From Tritonibacter multivorans (GTDB lineage Bacteria > Pseudomonadota > Alphaproteobacteria > Rhodobacterales > Rhodobacteraceae): a DNA stretch of 64,000 nucleotides. Shown in pieces: positions 53,124 to 61,520 of this stretch (within the stretch, counting starts at the first letter, position 1; every line of letters starts with the position of its first letter). Made by a program: the position numbers and the translations under genes. The stretch spans positions 1 to 64,000 of the forward strand of contig NZ_CYSD01000020.1 in NCBI RefSeq assembly GCF_001458415.1, in the 5' to 3' direction. Below the pieces are notes generated by a model. The model was not told the DNA's origin. It made no database searches and saw only the letters and a list, made by a program, of their open reading frames with translations.

Positions 53124-53780
53124 TTATTCCTCGCGCAAACCGTTGATAATGGCGCGCAGGGTGGCAACGCCGTCGCCTTTTTCTGAGGAGGTCAGGACGA
53201 TCTCGGGATAGGCTGCGGGGTGCTTCGACAGGGCGGCGCGCACCTGGTCGATGACCTTCTGGCGTTCGGCGGCTTTGACCTTGTCCGCCTTGGTCATCAC
53301 GCACTGAAACGTCACAGCCGAGCTGTCGAGGAGCTTCATGATCTCCTCATCGACCTTTTTCACCCCGTGGCGGCTGTCGATCAGCACGAAAGCACGGCGC
53401 AGGGTCTGGCGGCCGGACAGATACTGTTTCAGCAGGCGCTGCCATTTCTCCACCACCGCCAGCGGCGCATTGGCATAGCCATAGCCCGGAAGGTCAACCA
53501 GATAGAGGTCGGGGCCTTGGGTGAAATAGTTGATTTCCTGCGTGCGGCCCGGCGTGTTCGACGCGCGCGCCAGACCTTTGGTGCCGGTCAGCGCATTGAT
53601 CAGGGAGGATTTGCCAACGTTCGAGCGGCCGGCAAAGCAGACCTCGATCCGGTCGGCGTCGGGCAGGCCGGACATGGCGACCACACCTTTGACGAACTCC
53701 GATTCGCGGGCAAACAGCTTGCGGCCTGCCTCTTTGGACAGGTCATCGGGCTCTTCTGCGAGGGGGAATTGAATCTGCAT
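53124..53780 (-). CDS. engB: Ribosome-biogenesis GTPase YsxC/EngB
   Basis: This 218-residue GTPase assembles the 50S subunit. GRSNVGKSS (residues 51-59), DLPGYGYA and TKADK are the G1, G3 and G4 motifs. The ATG at 53780 follows GAGAG. It lies after yidC and before argB, the common Rhodobacterales order. The next gene starts one base after its stop, so its message carries DUF2946 translation. Confidence 0.94.
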   Translation of the reverse strand: MQIQFPLAEEPDDLSKEAGRKLFARESEFVKGVVAMSGLPDADRIEVCFAGRSNVGKSSLINALTGTKGLARASNTPGRTQEINYFTQGPDLYLVDLPGYGYANAPLAVVEKWQRLLKQYLSGRQTLRRAFVLIDSRHGVKKVDEEIMKLLDSSAVTFQCVMTKADKVKAAERQKVIDQVRAALSKHPAAYPEIVLTSSEKGDGVATLRAIINGLREE

Positions 53781-53840
53781 CACGTACTCTCGTTTTAACG
53801 GGTCATAACACCGCGCGGTCGCGGCAAACAATCAAAAAGG

Positions 53841-53871
53841 AAAACGCCGGGCACGTGGCCCGGCGTTTGTT
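53841..53871 (-). terminator. Terminator between yidC and engB
   Basis: AACGCCGGGC-CACGT-GCCCGGCGTT, followed by TTCC, is a 10-bp stem. It is symmetrical, so it could work on either strand. Confidence 0.8.
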
Positions 53872-53892
53872 GTGTCATCACGGCAGGGAGAC

Positions 53893-55689
53893 TTACTTTT
53901 CTTCGGTTTTGGGCTTCTTCTGGAAGCTTGCCTTGATGTTGCCGAAGATATCCGGCGTGTAGCCATGGCTGCGCATGATCAGATATTGCTGGGCAAAGGT
54001 GATCACGTTGTTGCAGATCCAGTAGACCACGAGGCCAGAGGCAAAGCTGCCCAGCATGAACATGAAGACCCACGGCATCCAGGCAAAGATCATCGCCTGT
54101 GTTTCATCGGTGGGCGCCGGGTTCAGCTTTTGCTGCAGCCACATGGAGATCCCGAGAAGGATCGGCATAATGCCAATGAAGGCCAGCGCAAGGATGCTTT
54201 CCGGTGCGGGCGCGCCCCACGGCAGCAGGCCGAACAGGTTGAACAGCGAGGTCGGGTCCGGGGCCGAGAGATCCTGGAACGGGCCGAAGAACGGCGCATG
54301 GCGCAGCTCCAGCGTGACAAAGATCACCTTGTAGAGCGAGAAAAAGATCGGGATCTGGATCAGGATCGGCAGACAGCCCGCGGCCGGGTTGACCTTCTCG
54401 CGCTTGTACAGCTCCATCATCTCTTTCTGCATCTGCTGGCGGTCATCGCCTGCACGTTCACGCAGTTTTTCCATCTCTGGCTGGAGTTCTTTCATCTTCG
54501 CCATGGAGGCATAAGATTTATAGGCCAGCGGGAAGACAAGCAGCTTGATCAGGATGGTCAGACCAATGATCGCCAGACCCATATTGCCGATATAGGCGTT
54601 GATGTAGTGCAGCGCCGCAAAGATCGGTTTGGTCAGGAAGAAGAACCAGCCCCAGTCGATGGAGTCGAGGAAGCCATAGATCCCACCGCGTTCATAGTTG
54701 CGGATGGTCGCCCATTCCTTGGCACCGGCGAACAGCTGGGTGGTGACCTCAGCGGTCTCACCAGCGGCCAGCGTCATGGTCGGCAGCACGGTGTCGGTCT
54801 GATAGATGTCGCGGCGCGCGTCATATTTGGCAATGGCGCGGAAGGGCTGGCCTTCGGCGGGGATCAGCGTCGACATCCAATAGTGGTCGGTGAAGCCGAT
54901 CCAGCCATGTTCGGTGACAGCGGTGATTTCAGACTGGGAGCCGTCGCGCGGATCCGGGTCGAAATCGGTCATGTCGCCATAATCCATCTCGGCCAGTTCG
55001 CCATCCGCCATGCCCACAACGCCTTCGTGCAGGACGAAGAAGTTCATCAGATCGCTGGGCTCACCATGACGGGCAATGGTGCCGTAAGGCGCCAGCGCCA
55101 CCGTCGCGCCAGAGCCGTTCTGGACGCTCTGGGTGACGTTGAACATGTAGTTGTCGTCGATGGACACCGTGCGGGTAAAGGTCAGGCCTTTGCCATTGTC
55201 CCAGCTAAGGGTGACAGGGCTGTCGGGGGTCAGGGTCGCCTCTGCGGGTGCGGACCAGATGGTGTTTGCGCTCGGCACATCATCGAGACCCAGACCGGCG
55301 CCGGGGGCCCAGCCATAAAGCGTGTAATAGGCGTCAGCTTCGCCTGCGGGGCGCAGCATGGTGACGATGGGGGATTCCTCGTCCAGCGTCTCGCGGTAGT
55401 CTTTCAGGCGCAGGTCGTCGATGCGACCGCCTTTGAGGGAAATGGAGCCCTCAACACGCGGGGTCTCGATCGCCAGACGCGGGGCCTCGGATGTTTCCGA
55501 TTGGGGCGCGGTTGCGTCACCGGCAGCCAGCGCTTGCGGCGCGGTTGCGGGCGCGTTCAGCGCGGTTTCGGTTGCAACGGCTTCGGGCGCCTCGACCGGC
55601 TCGGGAGCCGGGAAGAAATAAGACCAGCCCAGCAGCACTACGCCGCTCAGCACTGTTGCGAGAAGAAGATTTCTATTCTGATCGTCCAT
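53893..55689 (-). CDS. yidC: Membrane protein insertase YidC
   Basis: This 598-residue insertase helps fold proteins into the inner membrane. An N-terminal helix (NLLLATVLSGVVLLGWSYFF), a long periplasmic P1 domain, and the conserved five-helix core (YYINAYIGNMGLAIIGLTILIKLLVFPL and AGCLPILIQIPIFFSLYKVI) are present. The ATG at 55689 gives the usual MDDQNRN start. It closes the rpmH cluster. Confidence 0.94.
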   Translation of the reverse strand: MDDQNRNLLLATVLSGVVLLGWSYFFPAPEPVEAPEAVATETALNAPATAPQALAAGDATAPQSETSEAPRLAIETPRVEGSISLKGGRIDDLRLKDYRETLDEESPIVTMLRPAGEADAYYTLYGWAPGAGLGLDDVPSANTIWSAPAEATLTPDSPVTLSWDNGKGLTFTRTVSIDDNYMFNVTQSVQNGSGATVALAPYGTIARHGEPSDLMNFFVLHEGVVGMADGELAEMDYGDMTDFDPDPRDGSQSEITAVTEHGWIGFTDHYWMSTLIPAEGQPFRAIAKYDARRDIYQTDTVLPTMTLAAGETAEVTTQLFAGAKEWATIRNYERGGIYGFLDSIDWGWFFFLTKPIFAALHYINAYIGNMGLAIIGLTILIKLLVFPLAYKSYASMAKMKELQPEMEKLRERAGDDRQQMQKEMMELYKREKVNPAAGCLPILIQIPIFFSLYKVIFVTLELRHAPFFGPFQDLSAPDPTSLFNLFGLLPWGAPAPESILALAFIGIMPILLGISMWLQQKLNPAPTDETQAMIFAWMPWVFMFMLGSFASGLVVYWICNNVITFAQQYLIMRSHGYTPDIFGNIKASFQKKPKTEEK

Positions 55690-55866
55690 CTGGACAGCCA
55701 CCTCGTGCATGCAATGACAGGGTGGTTCAACAGACCTCAGCCCCAAAGGTCAAGGGAAAAGGGGGCGGATCTGGTCTGAAGGGGGGCGGTTTCCGTTTAT
55801 TTTGAACGGCCGCGCGGGCAGGGCCAAGGTAGGGACTGGGTCGGGACTGTGCGGAAAAGGGCGCGA

Positions 55867-57405
55867 TCAGGAGCTGCGCGAGCCAATGGCCGGGGCATCC
55901 TGAAGCTTGGCCTCATGGGCGACAGTCCAGTCGATGGTCTGGTCAAAGGGCATGGGGCGGCCAATGCCAAAGCCCTGCACATGGCCGCAGCCCAGCTGCG
56001 CGAGAAGCGCATGTTCGCCCACGGTTTCAACGCCTTCGGCCAGGGTGTCCAGATCCAGACGTTCGGCCATGGTCAGGATTGCGGCGATCAGTTTTTGCTG
56101 GTCGGGGTCATGGTCGGCCTTGGCCACAAAAGAACGGTCGATCTTGATGCGGCTGACGCGGAAGCGACGGACCGAGGCAATGGAGGCATGGCCGGTGCCA
56201 AAATCATCGAGATCAATGCGGCAGCCCAGTTCACCAAGTGCGGTGATATTGCGGGTGATCATATCGTCGGGCTGATCGGTCATCACGGTTTCCAGAATCT
56301 CCACCGACAGGCGGTCGGGGGTCAGGTCAAACCGGTCGAGTTCATTGCGGATGCGGTCCACAAGCCCCGGATCGCGCAGTTCGTCGGTGGCAAAGTTGAC
56401 GCCAACGCAGGGCACATCCAGACCGGCAGCATCCCAGGACTTCAGCGCGGTCAGCGACTGGGTCACCATATGGCAGCTGAGCTTCTGCATCAGGCCAGAT
56501 TCTTCCAGTGCGGGCAGGAACGTCGATGGCGGCACCAGACCTTTGACCGGGTGGGCCCAGCGGGCCAGCGCCTCGAACCCTGAAACACGGCCTGTGTCGG
56601 TGCAGACCTGCGGCTGGAACCAGGCCTGGATCATGCCGCTGTCGAGCGCCTGAGCCACCTCTGCGCGCAGGTCCTTGCCGGTGGATTGCGGGGTGGCGGC
56701 CCCGCTGAAGACACGCACACCCGCCGGGCCCACGGCCTTGGCCTCCTGCAGGGCGGCTTCGGTTGCGTTCTGCCAGTCCTCCACCGTGTCGCCCGGCGCA
56801 CGGTGGCGCAGGCAGATGCCGGTTGACGTGGTGATAAAGACAGAGGTGCCATCAATCGAGATCGGCTCTTCCAGCGCGGCCTGAAGGCGGCCCGCCATCT
56901 GAATGGCCAGTTCCAGATCCAACTGCAGCACCGGGTGCAGGCAGACCGCAAAGCGGTTTTTGTCAACACGGGCCACAACGTCGCGTTGGCGCAGGGTGGA
57001 GACAATCCGGTCACCGCAGCGTTGCAGAACCGCATCCGCAGCGGCAGCGCCGTGCAGATCAAGGAAATCGTCAAACTCATCGATTTCCAGCATCAGCATC
57101 GCGGACTTCATCGTATTGTCGCGAGTCTGTTCGAAGGTGTCGGCAGACGCCCCCTTAAACCGGTCCAAGCCGGGCAGATCGGTCAGCTGTTTGGGCCCAC
57201 CGCTGCCGCCATTGTGCAGCAGATGCGGAAGGACGACCACCAGAATAGGCAGGCCAAGGGCGGCAGCGATCAGCGCGACCTCGCCCCCGAGCCAGAAAGT
57301 CCCCAATGTCAGCGCCGGCAGGAAAGCCAAGGCAGCTGGGCCGAACACGGCCTGCGACATCAAAGTTTTGATGCGCTGCAGAAAACGAGTGCTCGGGTAT
57401 TTCAT
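55867..57405 (-). CDS. EAL-domain c-di-GMP phosphodiesterase with degenerate GGDEF
   Basis: This 512-residue protein has two N-terminal membrane helices (residues ~20-60), a GGDEF-like domain whose active motif is VDKNRF (147-152) instead of GGDEF, and an EAL domain. The EAL residues are intact: E278-A-L, D400-D401 (DDFGTG), K421 and E457, so it should hydrolyse c-di-GMP, while the first domain is likely regulatory. It lies between ttcA and yidC, where it is not part of the standard cluster. Confidence 0.88.
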   Translation of the reverse strand: MKYPSTRFLQRIKTLMSQAVFGPAALAFLPALTLGTFWLGGEVALIAAALGLPILVVVLPHLLHNGGSGGPKQLTDLPGLDRFKGASADTFEQTRDNTMKSAMLMLEIDEFDDFLDLHGAAAADAVLQRCGDRIVSTLRQRDVVARVDKNRFAVCLHPVLQLDLELAIQMAGRLQAALEEPISIDGTSVFITTSTGICLRHRAPGDTVEDWQNATEAALQEAKAVGPAGVRVFSGAATPQSTGKDLRAEVAQALDSGMIQAWFQPQVCTDTGRVSGFEALARWAHPVKGLVPPSTFLPALEESGLMQKLSCHMVTQSLTALKSWDAAGLDVPCVGVNFATDELRDPGLVDRIRNELDRFDLTPDRLSVEILETVMTDQPDDMITRNITALGELGCRIDLDDFGTGHASIASVRRFRVSRIKIDRSFVAKADHDPDQQKLIAAILTMAERLDLDTLAEGVETVGEHALLAQLGCGHVQGFGIGRPMPFDQTIDWTVAHEAKLQDAPAIGSRSS

Positions 57406-57471
57406 GTCGGACCTTTCCCTTCGCCGAATTTGGCTTGAGGGTTACCCTAGGGGCTGGGTCTGACCGGAGAG

Positions 57472-58359
57472 TTAACGGATTAGGGGGATTTCTTCGGATT
57501 CTGTGGGGTCGTCGCTGTTTTTTCGCGCCAGATTTGCGAAGTCGAACAGTTTCGGGTCCAGAAGATGCGAGGGGCGCGCATTCATAAGCGCGCGGAACAT
57601 CACCTGGCGTCGACCGGGGCTGTTTGATTCCCATCCATCCAGAATTTGCTTTACCTGCTGGCGTTGCAGCCCATCCTGACTGCCGCACAGGTCACAGGGA
57701 ATGATCGGGTAATTCATAGATTTGGCGAATTTTTCGCAATCTGCCTCTGCAACATGCGCAAGCGGGCGCAAAACGAACAGATCGCCCTCTTCGTTAACAA
57801 GTTTCGGCGGCATGGTGGCCAGACGGCCGCCGTGAAACAGGTTCATGAAGAAGGTTTCCAGAATGTCGTCGCGGTGATGGCCCAGCACCACAGCCGAGCA
57901 GCCCTCTTCGCGCGCAATCCGATACAGATTGCCACGGCGCAGACGCGAGCAGAGCGCGCAATAGGTGCGCCCCTGTGGGACCTTGTCCATCACAATGGAA
58001 TAGGTGTCCTGATATTCGATGCGATGTGGAACGCCCATCTTTTCAAGGAATTCCGGCAGTACCGTCGCCGGGAATCCGGGCTGGCCCTGATCCAGATTGC
58101 AAGCCACGAGATCCACCGGCAGCAGGCCACGCCACTTCAGTTCATAAAGAACCGCCAGCAGGGTATAGCTGTCCTTGCCCCCCGACAGGCAGACCAGCCA
58201 TTTGGGCGGCTTGCCGTCTTCGGTCTTTTCCACCATGCCGTACTGTTCCACCGCCTCGCGCGTGTAGCGTACGATGCGTTTGCGCAGCTTCTTGAACTCG
58301 GTAGAGCTCGGCGCGCCTTGAAACAGCGGGTGGATATCGTCCAGATCATCATCAAGCAT
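57472..58359 (-). CDS. ttcA: tRNA 2-thiocytidine synthetase TtcA
   Basis: This 295-residue enzyme thiolates C32 of some tRNAs with an iron-sulfur cluster. The PP-loop SGGKDS (residues 59-64) and the cluster Cys residues 134 and 137 (CALC), with 222/225 (CDLC), are present. It lies 33 bases after the DUF4344 gene in the same direction. Function assignment is firm by motif. Confidence 0.93.
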   Translation of the reverse strand: MLDDDLDDIHPLFQGAPSSTEFKKLRKRIVRYTREAVEQYGMVEKTEDGKPPKWLVCLSGGKDSYTLLAVLYELKWRGLLPVDLVACNLDQGQPGFPATVLPEFLEKMGVPHRIEYQDTYSIVMDKVPQGRTYCALCSRLRRGNLYRIAREEGCSAVVLGHHRDDILETFFMNLFHGGRLATMPPKLVNEEGDLFVLRPLAHVAEADCEKFAKSMNYPIIPCDLCGSQDGLQRQQVKQILDGWESNSPGRRQVMFRALMNARPSHLLDPKLFDFANLARKNSDDPTESEEIPLIR

Positions 58360-58391
58360 GGCCGCCCCTTACCCCAGCCTGCGCGCGCTGG

Positions 58392-59150
58392 CTAGAGGTC
58401 TTGTGCAAGGCTGTACAGGTGGTCTTCGAACTCTGTGCAGAAGATGACCTCAGTGGTGTTGGGGTCATAAAAGGCATTGGCCTCGCCGCAGCTTTCGACC
58501 GTCACGGTGAGGCTATCCTGCAGGGTCAGGTTTTCATTCAGGAAATCGACCTCCTCGGCCAGCAGCTGTTCCGCAAGCGAAGCGTCCTCATCGCGGGCGC
58601 CGGTGAAGGTCAGGCTGTTGCCCGCACCGCGTTCGCCAATGTCGTCCAGAACCGCGCCCCAGCTGTGATTGGCCTGATCAAATTCCTCCGGACAGGTGTC
58701 TGCGCGGTCTTCGGGCAGGTCGAGGTTGCGGGCAAAATCGGCGCGCGCCTCGGGATCGGCGCCGTAGAACAGGCAGACGGTATTGTAAAAGCGCTGGGCG
58801 TCGGGGCCGTGGACGTCCCACCAGGGAATGTCGGTGTGGCCGTGGGTCTCGGCTTCGGCCCAGAAGCCAAGGGCGGCGTGCCAGGCCATCTCCTGCGCGG
58901 CCTCTTCCTCGAAGAGGGCATCAATCAGAAAGATCGAGGCCACATCGGCGGCGTCTTCTTCCTGACCAAAGATCGGCAGGCCTTCGATGTCGATCAGGGC
59001 GTGACCCAGCTCGTGGTAAAAAATGCCGAGGATATTGGCCTCAACAAAAGCGTCGGTCTCGCTTTGGTCTTCCGCTAGGGCAGGCAGCGTCCCTAAGGAA
59101 AAGCCCCCCAAACAGGCCAATACGCTTGCGACTTTCAGATGTTTCAGCAT
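58392..59150 (-). CDS. DUF4344 metallopeptidase, exported
   Basis: This 252-residue protein has a signal peptide (through about ALA, residue 26) and the zinc motif HELGH at 46-50. The remaining DUF4344 features, including CPEEFDQANHSWGAVL and a C-terminal FCTEFEDHLYSL, fit the family. It is probably a periplasmic or secreted zinc protease of unknown substrate. The ATG at 59150 has a G-rich site; the much longer frame above is Arg-rich nonsense and was discarded. Confidence 0.82.
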   Translation of the reverse strand: MLKHLKVASVLACLGGFSLGTLPALAEDQSETDAFVEANILGIFYHELGHALIDIEGLPIFGQEEDAADVASIFLIDALFEEEAAQEMAWHAALGFWAEAETHGHTDIPWWDVHGPDAQRFYNTVCLFYGADPEARADFARNLDLPEDRADTCPEEFDQANHSWGAVLDDIGERGAGNSLTFTGARDEDASLAEQLLAEEVDFLNENLTLQDSLTVTVESCGEANAFYDPNTTEVIFCTEFEDHLYSLAQDL

Positions 59151-59211
59151 GTCTGCCCCCGGTTTTCCTTTGCCGCAGGCTGCACGGAAAGCACGGGCGA
59201 GGCAACAGCGC

Positions 59212-59562
59212 CTAGCAGCAACCGCAGCCTTTGTGTTTCTTCGGGCCTGTCTGCGGGCCTGTCTTCGGGCCTTCCTTCGGGGGGGCATCACCGTTTGGGC
59301 GTGTTTTCCCTGCCCGTTTTGCGCGGTCGTGTTCAGGGTCGGCGCCGGGGACGGGATCATAGCCAGAGCTGCCCAGCGGGTGACAACGGCCGAGGCGGCG
59401 CAGGGTCAGCCAGACGCCTTTGATCGCCCCATGACGCTCCAGCGCTTCCAGCGAATAGGCGGAGCATGTGGGTTGAAAGCGGCAGTTGTGCCCCACCCAG
59501 GGGCTGAAGATCAGCCGATAGGCGCGCACAGGGAGCGAAAAGAAATAGGCCAGCGGTGTCAT
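59212..59562 (-). CDS. yidD: YidD, membrane insertion factor, with repeat tail
   Basis: This 116-residue protein carries the YidD core: [24 protein letters not shown] and the ending [12 protein letters not shown]. YidD helps YidC. The C-terminal tail is unusual: a 12-bp DNA repeat (about 59243-59283) codes for a Lys/Gly/Pro-rich run ([10 protein letters not shown]) and ends GCGCC. The ATG at 59562 is preferred; 59574 is another. It sits after rnpA. Confidence 0.9.
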   Translation of the reverse strand: MTPLAYFFSLPVRAYRLIFSPWVGHNCRFQPTCSAYSLEALERHGAIKGVWLTLRRLGRCHPLGSSGYDPVPGADPEHDRAKRAGKTRPNGDAPPKEGPKTGPQTGPKKHKGCGCC

Positions 59563-59708
59563 GCTGTTCCACATAAGACGCGGGGGCTCTTGGGGCAAGC
59601 GTGGACCACAGACGCAACCGCGCCGCGCCAGCGGCGCTTGGCCCAACGGGCGGCGATCCTCGTCAGAGGATCAGACGACGGGCGGGAGCACCTGCGCTGT
59701 GCCGGGTG

Positions 59709-60224
59709 CTACTTGCGGCCCGGTTTTTTGGGGGGTCTTGATGTGGTGCCCGAATGGATCTTTCTCAGGGCAAAGATCAGATCCTGCTGCAGCGCTTCAA
59801 AGTCGCGGGTGTCGGTCTGTTCAGCGCGGCCGATCAGCACATAGTCCCAGCCGGGTTTGCCATGGGTCGGCAGCACCAGACGCGCCACTTCACGCATCCG
59901 GCGTTTGGCGCGGGCGCGGGCCACTGCATTGCCAACCTTTTTGGAGCAGGTAAATCCAACCCGCAACGGCGCATCATCGCCGCGGTCGCGGCCCTGCACC
60001 ATCATCGACTTCACCCCCTGTTTGCGGGCGCGCGCACAGGCTAGGAATTCGGAGCGTTTGGTCAGAAGTTCAACGCCGCCGCGCACTTTAGGCGCGCGTT
60101 GCAGACGTTTTGCGGCGACATATTTGGCGTCGCGGGGTTTTTCCACGTAAGTGGAATCAGAAACCGCCGGAGGGGTGCTCCCGGTTGCGGCTTTGCCGTC
60201 CATGGGACCCTCCGGCGGTTTCAT
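59709..60224 (-). CDS. rnpA: Ribonuclease P protein component
   Basis: This 171-residue basic protein is the protein subunit of RNase P, which trims tRNA 5' ends. The RNR motif region AVARARAKRRMREVARL is clear. The N-terminal ~55 residues form an extension longer than in most bacteria, so a later start (for example the Met at 60203) is possible. It is 35 bases after rpmH, the conserved pair. Confidence 0.92.
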   Translation of the reverse strand: MKPPEGPMDGKAATGSTPPAVSDSTYVEKPRDAKYVAAKRLQRAPKVRGGVELLTKRSEFLACARARKQGVKSMMVQGRDRGDDAPLRVGFTCSKKVGNAVARARAKRRMREVARLVLPTHGKPGWDYVLIGRAEQTDTRDFEALQQDLIFALRKIHSGTTSRPPKKPGRK

Positions 60225-60259
60225 GATAAGTTCCGAACGTTAGTCCGAGCAGGCGTATA

Positions 60260-60394
60260 TTACGCGCTCAGGGACTTACGGCCACGTGCGCGGCGTGCGT
60301 TCAGGATTTTGCGGCCAGCTTTGGTTGCCATGCGCGCACGGAAGCCGTGGCGGCGTTTGCGAACCAGGTTCGAAGGCTGATAGGTGCGTTTCAT
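60260..60394 (-). CDS. rpmH: 50S ribosomal protein L34
   Basis: L34, 44 residues, starts [20 protein letters not shown] and ends KSLSA, the standard family sequence. It is very basic. It heads the minus-strand cluster rpmH-rnpA-yidD and has a good promoter upstream on the same strand. Confidence 0.96.
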
Positions 60395-60474
60395 CGCTCC
60401 GGTCTCCAGTTTGGTTGTGTTACGTCATCTGGGTGTGCGGAATCGCTACCCAGAGGGTCTATCTCGAAGCCCGG

Positions 60475-60503
60475 TGCATAAGACCCATTCCCCGGACTGT
60501 CAA
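60475..60503 (-). promoter_or_regulatory. Sigma-70 promoter of rpmH
   Basis: On the minus strand TTGACA (60503-60498), a 17-base spacer and TATGCA (60480-60475) lie about 80 bases before rpmH. It is a near-consensus promoter. The rest of the 385-base gap (60395-60779) holds no gene. Confidence 0.75.
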
Positions 60504-60779
60504 ACCCCTGACCCGCGATTTCGGGCAAACCTGCAATATTTCTGTCAAAAAACTTTGGCCAAACCGGTGTCAGACCCGCGCGGCACAGGGGTTTTGCAAC
60601 AAAACCGGGGGGAATGTGCCCGAATGTGACAGAATCGCCTGCGATCTTCACGAAAACCGGCGCCTGCTTCAAGGCCGCGTGAGGGCAGGGGGCAAGCGCT
60701 CGCCCCGGTCCCATTTTCAAGGTAGCACACAGAAACGCCCCTCTCCCGCGCTGAGGCCCCGTTGATAAGGACATATGAT

Positions 60780-61517
60780 ATGAGCGATCTGCCCGAAAGC
60801 CAGACCCCGCCAAAATCCCTGATGCGGCATCTGCCGCTGGTGGCGATTGCCGCTGTTGCCGTGGTGGGGGCCTTCACATTGGGGGATCTTCTGTCCTTTG
60901 AGACCCTGCGCGACAATCGCGAATGGCTGATTGCGTTCCGCGATCAGAACTATGTCGGGATCGCGGCGGTGTTTGTGGCGATCTATGTGGTGATGGTGGC
61001 GTTTTCCCTGCCCGGCGCGGCGGTGGCGTCAATGACCGGCGGGTTCCTGTTTGGTCTGGGCATGGGCACCTTCTTTAATGTGACGGCGGCGACGATCGGG
61101 GCCTTTGCCATCTTTACCGCCGCGCGTCTGGGGCTGGGTCAGACCCTAGCCAACCGGATGGAGACCGCCGAGGGGCGCATTCAGTCCCTGCGCGAGGCGT
61201 TGCGCAACAATGAAATCGAAGTTCTGCTGCTCTTGCGTCTGGTGCCGGCGGTGCCGTTCTTTGTGGCCAACCTGCTGCCTGCGCTGGTGGGCGTGAAGCC
61301 GCTGAATTTCCTCTGGACCACGGCTGTGGGGATCATCCCCGGCGCGATTGTCTTTACCTGGATTGGTGTGGGCTTGGGCGAGGTCTTTGCCCGCGGCGAA
61401 AGCCCTGACCTAAGCCTTCTGTGGGAGCCCCATGTGATGGGTCCGATCCTTGGCCTTTGTGCGCTGGCGGTGCTGCCGATCATTATCAAGGCCCTGCGCG
61501 GCCAGAAGGAGGCATAA
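60780..61517 (+). CDS. TVP38/TMEM64-family membrane protein
   Basis: This 245-residue protein has about six membrane segments. The family region LPGAAVASMTGGFLFGLGMGT and LLLLRLVPAVPFFVANLLPAL-like run is typical of the DedA/TVP38/TMEM64 superfamily, which moves lipids or maintains membrane potential. The ATG at 60780 follows AAGGACATATGAT. It lies three bases before the flavoprotein gene, so the two are likely co-transcribed. Confidence 0.85.
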   Translation: MSDLPESQTPPKSLMRHLPLVAIAAVAVVGAFTLGDLLSFETLRDNREWLIAFRDQNYVGIAAVFVAIYVVMVAFSLPGAAVASMTGGFLFGLGMGTFFNVTAATIGAFAIFTAARLGLGQTLANRMETAEGRIQSLREALRNNEIEVLLLLRLVPAVPFFVANLLPALVGVKPLNFLWTTAVGIIPGAIVFTWIGVGLGEVFARGESPDLSLLWEPHVMGPILGLCALAVLPIIIKALRGQKEA

Positions 61518-61520
61518 GCC

